From UBA6136 sp039795615 (lineage in GTDB: Bacteria; Pseudomonadota; Gammaproteobacteria; Methylococcales; Methylococcaceae), in contig JBDKLO010000136.1 of NCBI GenBank assembly GCA_039795615.1, positions 1 to 21,252 on the forward strand: DNA of 21,252 bases, written 5' to 3'. Positions 16,736 through 21,252 of the stretch are shown in pieces. The position numbers and the translations under genes were made by a program. Position 1 is the stretch's first letter; each line of letters begins with the position of its first letter. The notes under the pieces were generated by a model. The model saw only the letters and a list, made by a program, of their open reading frames with translations. It ran no database searches and was not told where the DNA came from.

Positions 16736-16923
16736 GTGGTTGTTTTTTGGTAGGCATCAAGACGCACCTCTCAAGCGAGGAGAGCCCAATAAATCAATGG
16801 GTTATGTTTTTTTGCGGATCTGGCACCGGAAAAGGATGTCTCGACGAGGCACCTAAATTCAGGACGGGAAATTCAGAAAGGATCGAAGGGGCTGGGGACT
16901 TGATGGGCATCTGCCCAGAAAAC
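16736..16923. other. Intergenic stretch with no recognised gene
   Basis: This stretch between the dcw promoter and the terminator of the DUF2892 gene has no credible reading frame. It contains small imperfect hairpins (for example CCTC/GAGG near 16775-16788, TGGGC/GCCCA near 16903-16916) and a run of seven T on the plus strand near 16807, but none makes a convincing terminator or RNA gene. Confidence 0.5.
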
Positions 16924-16946
16924 AAAAATGCCCGCTGACGCGGGCA
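16924..16946 (-). terminator. Rho-independent terminator of the DUF2892 gene
   Basis: On the minus strand TGCCCGC (16946-16940), loop GTCA and GCGGGCA (16935-16929) form a perfect 7-bp GC-rich stem, directly followed by TTTTT (16928-16924). It lies about 45 bases past the stop of the small membrane-protein gene and should isolate it from the dcw promoter downstream. Confidence 0.85.
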
Positions 16947-16990
16947 CTTGACGACGATGGCACTGATCGCTCAGCGCTTACAAACGGGTC

Positions 16991-17242
16991 TCAATGATGA
17001 GGAGCGCTCGGCGCCGGGGGCTCATCACCCGGGAGAACACTGCTTTTCGAAAGCCCCGAGTAGGCCGGGCACCATTGCAGCTTTGCAGTCACGATCAAAA
17101 CGACCCCGATCAACAACATGGCGATGTTGGCGAGGAATACGGAGACCAGAACCAGTCCAATACCGGCGCCGTAGCGAATCCGCTGCTCTTTGCTGCCGAC
17201 ATTGAATTCACGCTTCATCGCGCGTTTGTAATCAAAGCTCAT
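16991..17242 (-). CDS. Small DUF2892 (YgaP-like membrane domain) inner-membrane protein
   Basis: The 83-residue protein matches the DUF2892 pattern: an N-terminal FNVGSKEQRIRYGAGIGL segment (the conserved 'N-x-G ... R-x-x-R' opening), two closely spaced transmembrane helices (about 24-38 and 40-53) and a conserved C-P-x-Y motif after the second helix (CPAYSGL, 58-64). The same domain anchors the rhodanese YgaP of E. coli, but here it stands alone, with no rhodanese domain. The C-terminus is a Pro-rich tail. The ATG at 17242 has GGAGG 6 bases upstream. The gene is divergent from uvrD and has its own terminator, so it is probably monocistronic. Its function is not known. Confidence 0.85.
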   Translation of the reverse strand: MSFDYKRAMKREFNVGSKEQRIRYGAGIGLVLVSVFLANIAMLLIGVVLIVTAKLQWCPAYSGLSKSSVLPGDEPPAPSAPHH

Positions 17243-17279
17243 AGGGACCTCCGGGTGAGAATTGGGCTTCAGGTTGGCA

Positions 17280-17308
17280 ATTGTGCTTGCTTACTCTCAG
17301 CCAATCAA
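17280..17308 (-). promoter_or_regulatory. Candidate promoter of the DUF2892 gene
   Basis: On the minus strand TTGATT (17308-17303) and CACAAT (17285-17280) are separated by 17 bp; each matches the sigma-70 consensus at four of six positions. The predicted start near 17273 gives a leader of about 30 bases to the ATG, with a good ribosome site inside it. Confidence 0.4.
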
Positions 17309-17330
17309 GGCGATTCGGCTAAAATGCAGC

Positions 17331-19496
17331 ATGGATATCACCTCAATTGTAGAGCCTCTTAACGCGGCGCAACGCCGAGCAGTCTGCGCGGAGGTCCCAT
17401 CCCTCCTGGTTTTGGCCGGGGCGGGCAGCGGTAAGACCCGGGTGCTGGTGCATCGAATTGCCTGGCTCATCCAAGCAGAATCCATCCCTCCCCAACGGAT
17501 TCTAGCCGTCACCTTCACCAACAAGGCAGCCCGGGAAATGCGAACGCGCATCGAGGATCTCCTGTCGATTCCGACGCGGGACCTTTGGATCGGAACCTTT
17601 CATGGTCTCGCCCATCGGCTGCTCAGGCGTCATGCCCAGGAAGCGCGACTCCCACCCGCATTTCAAATCTTGGACTCTGATGATCAGCAGCGGATTATCA
17701 AACGCATCATTAGAGGCCTTGAGCTGGATGACACCCGCTGGCCACCTCGACAGGTGCAGTGGTACATCAATGCGCAAAAGGAGGAAGGCCGTCGCGCCCG
17801 AAATCTTCCCGCGCCCGGCGACCCCTTTGAGCGCCAGATGCTCGCGATCTATCGCGCCTACGAGGAACAGTGCGACCGCTCTGGATTGGTCGATTTTGCC
17901 GAACTCTTACTGCGCTGCCTCGAACTTCTTCAGGAAAATCAGGAACTAATCGACTTTTATCGCCGAAAGTTTAAACACGTGCTGGTCGATGAGTTTCAGG
18001 ATACCAATCGAATTCAATATGCTTGGCTCAGGCTCCTGACTGAACCCGAGCAAAATCTGTTCGTGGTCGGCGATGACGACCAGTCCATCTATAGCTGGCG
18101 CGGTGCCCAAGTCGAGAACCTTCAAAAATTCCAGAAAGATTATAGAAATCACGAGCTGATTCGTCTGGAGCAGAACTATCGCTCAACCGGAACCATTTTG
18201 GCCGCAGCCAACGCGCTGATCAGCCATAACAGCGACCGCTTGGGGAAGGAGCTTTGGACAGAAGACTCCGAAGGGGAGGCCGTATCGCTCTATACCGCCT
18301 TTAATGAGCAGGACGAAGCCCATTTCGTTGCCCGCAAAATTCAGGCCTGGGCCGAACAAGGGAACCTCCGGAGGGAATGCGCGATCCTTTACCGCTCCAA
18401 TGCCCAGTCTCGGCAATTTGAAGAAAAACTCATCGCCCTGGGCATTCCCTATCGCGTCTATGGCGGCCTGCGCTTTTTTGAACGGCAAGAGATCAAGGAT
18501 GCGCTTGCTTACCTTCGCATGGTCAGCAACCCGAATGATGACGCCTCCTTTGAGCGCATCATCAATACCCCAACTCGGGGCATCGGCCCCAAAAGCCTTG
18601 ACCTCATTAGGGCTCTTGCACGCCATGAAGGCATCTCGCTGTGGGAGGCCACCCAGCGAATCGCAGCCGATGATGCATTGCCTGGCCGAGCCAGAAACCC
18701 CCTCAACGCCTTTATCGCCCTTCTGGAAGATTTGATTACCAGCAGCACCGACCTCGGACTTTCTGCCAGAGCATCCGACCTTCTGGTCCGCTCAGGCCTC
18801 CTTGAGCATTACCGAAAAGAGCGGGGGGAACAAGCGGAGCAACGCGTGGAAAATCTGGCCGAATTCGTCAACGCGACACGGCAGTTTGAAAATGAGCCTC
18901 AAGTGGACCCTGAACTGCCTGTCATAGACCAATTTCTGGCCCATGCAGCCCTGGAGTCAGGCGAAAGCCAATCCGACCCCTCCAATGACTGCGCTCAACT
19001 GATGACCCTGCATGCGGCCAAGGGACTCGAGTTTGAACTGGTTTTTCTGGTCGGCCTTGAAGAAGGCCTGTTTCCCAGCCTACAGTCGCTGGAGGACCCA
19101 GGTCGCCTCGAAGAGGAGCGGCGCCTTTGCTACGTCGGCTTAACCCGGGGCCGCAAGAAACTGGTGCTCTGCCACGCAGAATCAAGGCGACTGTACGGCA
19201 AGGAGACCTACCCAAGACCCTCACGATTTCTTCGGGAAATTCCCGCCTCGCTGATTGAGCCGGTTCGGATGGGAAGCCCTGCCACCCGATCAATGAATGA
19301 ATTTCGAGCCAGCAGCGATCAGGGTAAACCTGGTTTACGTATTGGCCAGCAGGTGGTGCACGCCAAGTTTGGAACCGGTGTGATTCTTCACTCAGAGGGT
19401 GAGGGCAATCAGGCTCGGGTTCAGGTCAGCTTCGCGCAAAGTGGCGTCAAGTGGCTCATGCTGGCATATGCCGCGCTCACTCCGGTTGAAAACTAG
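17331..19496 (+). CDS. uvrD: DNA helicase II (UvrD)
   Basis: UvrD is a superfamily 1A 3'-5' helicase used in nucleotide excision repair and methyl-directed mismatch repair. I choose the ATG at 17331, giving 721 residues, the E. coli UvrD length; an upstream in-frame TTG (17262) adds an unconserved extension. Motifs in order: the Q motif in LNAAQRRAV, Walker A GAGSGKT (30-36), TFTNKAAREM, GTFHGLAHRLLR, Walker B DEFQDT (220-225), GDDDQSIYSWRGA, LEQNYRST, LMTLHAAKGLEFELVF and YVGLTRGRKKL. The C-terminal HAKFGTGVI...VKWLMLAYAAL module is the Tudor-like RNA-polymerase-binding domain seen in UvrD, which argues against Rep. The ribosome site is weak and no LexA-type CTGT-N8-ACAG site is visible upstream. 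Confidence 0.96.
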   Translation: MDITSIVEPLNAAQRRAVCAEVPSLLVLAGAGSGKTRVLVHRIAWLIQAESIPPQRILAVTFTNKAAREMRTRIEDLLSIPTRDLWIGTFHGLAHRLLRRHAQEARLPPAFQILDSDDQQRIIKRIIRGLELDDTRWPPRQVQWYINAQKEEGRRARNLPAPGDPFERQMLAIYRAYEEQCDRSGLVDFAELLLRCLELLQENQELIDFYRRKFKHVLVDEFQDTNRIQYAWLRLLTEPEQNLFVVGDDDQSIYSWRGAQVENLQKFQKDYRNHELIRLEQNYRSTGTILAAANALISHNSDRLGKELWTEDSEGEAVSLYTAFNEQDEAHFVARKIQAWAEQGNLRRECAILYRSNAQSRQFEEKLIALGIPYRVYGGLRFFERQEIKDALAYLRMVSNPNDDASFERIINTPTRGIGPKSLDLIRALARHEGISLWEATQRIAADDALPGRARNPLNAFIALLEDLITSSTDLGLSARASDLLVRSGLLEHYRKERGEQAEQRVENLAEFVNATRQFENEPQVDPELPVIDQFLAHAALESGESQSDPSNDCAQLMTLHAAKGLEFELVFLVGLEEGLFPSLQSLEDPGRLEEERRLCYVGLTRGRKKLVLCHAESRRLYGKETYPRPSRFLREIPASLIEPVRMGSPATRSMNEFRASSDQGKPGLRIGQQVVHAKFGTGVILHSEGEGNQARVQVSFAQSGVKWLMLAYAALTPVEN

Positions 19497-19497
19497 C

Positions 19498-20154
19498 ATG
19501 TGCCCTTTCGATCTCGTCATTTTCGATTGTGATGGCACTCTGGTCGATACCGAGCGGGTTGGAAATCAGGTGATTGTTGAAAGCCTCCAGGCGATGGGCC
19601 ATCCGATCACGCTGGACGAGGCTCTGGCCACATTTGCCGGTCGCAAAATGGCGGATACCTTGACGCTCATCGAAGAACGATTGGGATATCCACTGCCACC
19701 TGCCTTCCTGGACAGGCTTCGCGAAGACATGGCTGTCGCCTTCGCGGAGCGACTCGAGTGCATGCCCGGGGTCCCCGAGGCCCTCAACTTCCTTGAGGCC
19801 ATCCATATTCCCCGCTGCGTTGCCTCAAACGGCCCTCACGAGAAAATGGAAATCAGTCTTGGTGTCACCGGACTACTGCCCTATTTTGGCCATTCCGTCT
19901 TCAGTGCCTATGAGTGTCAGAGCTGGAAACCCGATCCTGGGCTTTTCTTCTTTGCTGCCGAAAAAATGGGGTATGAGCCCGCAAAATGTGCCGTCGTCGA
20001 AGACAGCGCCTTTGGGGTTAGAGGCGGTATTGCGGCTGGAATGACCGTCTTTGGCTATGCGCCCCGGCATGATGGCAATGATCTCAAGATGCTTGGCGCA
20101 AGAGTTTTTCACCACATGGATGAACTACCCCATCTCCTAGAGTCGATGACCTGA
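19498..20154 (+). CDS. HAD-superfamily phosphatase, YieH-like
   Basis: The 218-residue protein is a haloacid dehalogenase-type phosphohydrolase. Motif I is FDCDGTLVDTE, with nucleophile Asp10 and acid/base Asp12; a helical cap follows (about 18-85). Motif II is the Ser in VASNGPHEKM (Ser110), motif III the Lys in WKPDP (144), and motif IV VVEDSAFG (Asp169). The stretch from the motif II SNGP through to WKPDP and the following FAA is close to what I recall of E. coli YieH, a 6-phosphogluconate phosphatase; substrate here is an inference. The ATG is one base after the uvrD stop, so the two genes are almost surely co-transcribed. Longer in-frame starts would lie inside uvrD and are unlikely. Confidence 0.88.
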   Translation: MCPFDLVIFDCDGTLVDTERVGNQVIVESLQAMGHPITLDEALATFAGRKMADTLTLIEERLGYPLPPAFLDRLREDMAVAFAERLECMPGVPEALNFLEAIHIPRCVASNGPHEKMEISLGVTGLLPYFGHSVFSAYECQSWKPDPGLFFFAAEKMGYEPAKCAVVEDSAFGVRGGIAAGMTVFGYAPRHDGNDLKMLGARVFHHMDELPHLLESMT

Positions 20155-20316
20155 GGCAAAAGGTCATACAAACCGCGAGCTTCAGCGGCTTCCGAAGGGA
20201 AAGCGGGGCGGATATTCCATTTGACAGAATGCCACCTTATACTTGCACGAGCGATAACCTACGCTCCCTGCCCTTCTGGGGCCATAATCAAACTAATTCA
20301 TCTCGAGGGGAAAGAC
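20155..20316. other. Intergenic region with weak promoter elements before the repeat-protein gene
   Basis: A TATACT hexamer (20238-20243) is a plausible -10 on the plus strand, but the best -35-like TTGACA (20221-20226) is only 11 bp upstream, too close; no good -35 lies at 16-18 bp. I see no terminator for the HAD gene. A clear ribosome site (GAGGGGAAAGAC) precedes the ATG at 20317. Confidence 0.3.
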
Positions 20317-21039
20317 ATGAAAGTTCGTAATCTGACGAAAAGCGTACTCGTGGCCCTGATGATCTCAAGCCCGATGGTCGGCGCTGAGACGCAGTATCCG
20401 GCCGCTGACTTCCAGCCTGAAATCATCAAGCAGGATCAGGAACTGATCGCCAAGACCTCGAGCACCCCGTCATCCAGCACCAGCTCTTCGTCCTCGTCTT
20501 CCTCTTCTTCTAGCAATTCATCGAAGAGCGAAACGAAGTACACGTCATCTACTCCGGCAGTAGCGGCTCCGGCTGAAGACTCATCTAACCTGACCTACCT
20601 TTTGGCGGGCCTTGGCGTTGCGGCAGCTGCCTTCTTCCTGACCCGCAAGAAAGGCCCGGCGGTTGCAGCCGCTGCGCCTGCTGTGGCGCCTCAGGCTCCG
20701 GCTGCTGCAACGGGCCAGACCGGCGTTGAAAAGTACCTTGCCAGCCAGGCCGGTAGCGCTGCCGCTGCTCCTGCAGCAGCCGCACAGACCGGCGTTGCCA
20801 AGTACATCGCGTCACTTCCGGCTGCAGCCCCGGCAGCGGCTCAGACGGGCGTTGCAAAGTACCTTGCCTCTCTGCCTGCAGAAGCCAAGCCTGCTGCGGC
20901 CCCTGCAGCCGCTGCGCCTGCAGCAAAGGGTCCGACGGGCGTTCAGAAGTACATCGATGCAGCCGTTCCCGCAGCTGTTGCAGCGCCTGCCGAAACCGGC
21001 GTCTCCAAGTACCTGAAAGCTCAAGGGCTTGCAGCATAA
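20317..21039 (+). CDS. Membrane-anchored Ala/Pro-rich protein with five TGVxKY(L/I) repeats, unknown function
   Basis: I do not recognise this 240-residue protein. From the N-terminus it has: a Sec-type signal sequence (basic MKVRNLTK, hydrophobic core, likely cut after residues VGA at 21-23); a short polar region; a low-complexity Ser-rich linker with 11 serines in a row (56-66); one transmembrane helix (about 92-109) followed by RKK; then a long Ala/Pro-rich tail. The tail holds five short repeats: TGVEKYLAS (135), TGVAKYIAS (158), TGVAKYLAS (177), TGVQKYIDA (207) and TGVSKYLKA (227). By the positive-inside rule the Ser-rich part is periplasmic and the repeats cytoplasmic (inference). The ATG at 20317 has AGGGGAAAG upstream. 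It is probably transcribed separately from uvrD-HAD. Confidence 0.85.
   Translation: MKVRNLTKSVLVALMISSPMVGAETQYPAADFQPEIIKQDQELIAKTSSTPSSSTSSSSSSSSSSSNSSKSETKYTSSTPAVAAPAEDSSNLTYLLAGLGVAAAAFFLTRKKGPAVAAAAPAVAPQAPAAATGQTGVEKYLASQAGSAAAAPAAAAQTGVAKYIASLPAAAPAAAQTGVAKYLASLPAEAKPAAAPAAAAPAAKGPTGVQKYIDAAVPAAVAAPAETGVSKYLKAQGLAA
20719..21021 (+). repeat. Coding region of the five TGVxKY(L/I) motifs
   Basis: The five nine-residue motifs begin at 20719, 20788, 20845, 20935 and 20995, so spacing is 69, 57, 90 and 60 bases. Codons for the motif vary (ACC/ACG for Thr, CTT/CTG/ATC for the last hydrophobic), and the Ala/Pro spacers differ in length. The conservation is therefore at protein level rather than a recent tandem DNA duplication. 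Confidence 0.85.
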
Positions 21040-21097
21040 TCGACGGTTTTGATTTGTGGGAATGCGGAAGGGATCCAATCCTTTCCCCGCTCCCTTA

Positions 21098-21128
21098 AGA
21101 CCCCTGAAGGTTCGTCCTGAAGGGGTCT
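21098..21128. other. Symmetric stem-loop after the repeat-protein gene, possible terminator
   Basis: AGACCCCT (21098-21105) pairs with AGGGGTCT (21121-21128); inside, AGG (21108-21110) pairs with CCT (21116-21118) around a TTCGT loop, the two stems separated by a symmetric GA/GA internal loop. It begins 59 bases after the stop codon. Neither strand has a T run after the stem, so it is not a classic intrinsic terminator, though it may protect the 3' end or assist Rho-dependent ending. A second, weaker hairpin with a G-T pair lies at about 21066-21086. Confidence 0.5.
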
Positions 21129-21186
21129 AGTACCGGCAACGATCAGAGAGTCCGTACGCGCTCCTTGATCAAACTCGGAACGCGTG

Positions 21187-21215
21187 TTGACAGAAAACGG
21201 ACTTCTGACTTAAAT
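21187..21215 (+). promoter_or_regulatory. Strong sigma-70-type promoter pointing out of the window
   Basis: TTGACA (21187-21192) is the perfect -35 consensus, and TTAAAT (21210-21215) is a good -10, separated by exactly 17 bp. The predicted start is near 21222, and no gene follows inside the window, so it should drive the next gene to the right. A TGCAT...ATGCA inverted repeat around a T-rich centre lies just downstream (about 21227-21245) and could be an operator. Confidence 0.6.
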
Positions 21216-21252
21216 TCGGAAACAGTGCATTAATTTTTTATGCATCGCACGC

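Noticed and set aside
17262..17330. TTG start giving UvrD 23 extra residues
   Set aside because: The extension is not part of the UvrD family, and the ATG at 17331 gives the expected length and N-terminus.
20221..20243. TTGACA and TATACT as a promoter pair for the repeat-protein gene
   Set aside because: They are only 11 bp apart, too close for a sigma-70 promoter; TATACT may still be used with a poor -35.
20585..21037. A 150-codon open frame on the minus strand opposite the repeat protein
   Set aside because: Its Gln/Arg/Leu-rich translation is the reverse of GCN/CCN codons in an Ala/Pro-rich gene. The plus-strand frame has a ribosome site, signal sequence and conserved motifs.
1..21252. 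Mobile elements, tRNA or rRNA genes, toxin-antitoxin or defence genes
   Set aside because: I looked on both strands and found no transposase, integrase, tRNA cloverleaf, rRNA sequence or defence-type gene; base composition is even throughout.

Overview
The window is a chromosomal segment of a Gram-negative bacterium, most likely a gammaproteobacterium. The evidence is an almost complete dcw (division and cell wall) cluster in the gammaproteobacterial order ending in lpxC, a UvrD close to the enterobacterial protein in length and motifs, a YieH-like HAD phosphatase, and GC content by eye in the mid-50s. MurE carries the DNPR signature of meso-diaminopimelate-type peptidoglycan. I cannot name a genus.

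Positions 1-16647 are read from the minus strand as one tightly packed array. In transcription order it holds mraZ, rsmH, ftsL, ftsI, murE, mraY, murD, ftsW, murG, murC, murB, ddlB, ftsQ, ftsA, ftsZ and the first 79 codons of lpxC, which is cut by the left edge. Most junctions are 4-bp overlaps (ATGA or GTGA), a 1-bp overlap, or gaps of a few bases, so translation is probably coupled. Wider gaps occur only at murD-ftsW (about 49 bp), ftsA-ftsQ (57 bp), ftsZ-ftsA (27 bp) and lpxC-ftsZ (105 bp, with a hairpin and a run of nine G). The cluster makes UDP-MurNAc-pentapeptide (MurC, D, E, plus Ddl and MurB), converts it to lipid II (MraY, MurG), polymerises and crosslinks it at the septum (FtsW, FtsI), and builds the divisome (FtsL, Q, A, Z). 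murF, normally between murE and mraY, is absent: only 10 bp separate those genes.

Upstream of mraZ (16648-16735) is a very clear regulatory region on the minus strand. It has a TTGACT-17 bp-TATATT promoter followed by four 10-bp-spaced TGGGN-type MraZ boxes in the leader. Further out are a Rho-independent terminator and a small DUF2892 membrane-protein gene (minus strand).

From 17331 the plus strand carries uvrD and, one base later, a HAD-family phosphatase gene. After a 162-bp gap comes the least ordinary gene here: a 240-residue membrane-anchored protein with an N-terminal signal sequence, a polyserine linker, one transmembrane segment and an Ala/Pro-rich tail holding five copies of a TGVxKY(L/I) motif. 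I do not recognise its family. The right end (21040-21252) has a symmetric stem-loop and a near-consensus promoter pointing out of the window.
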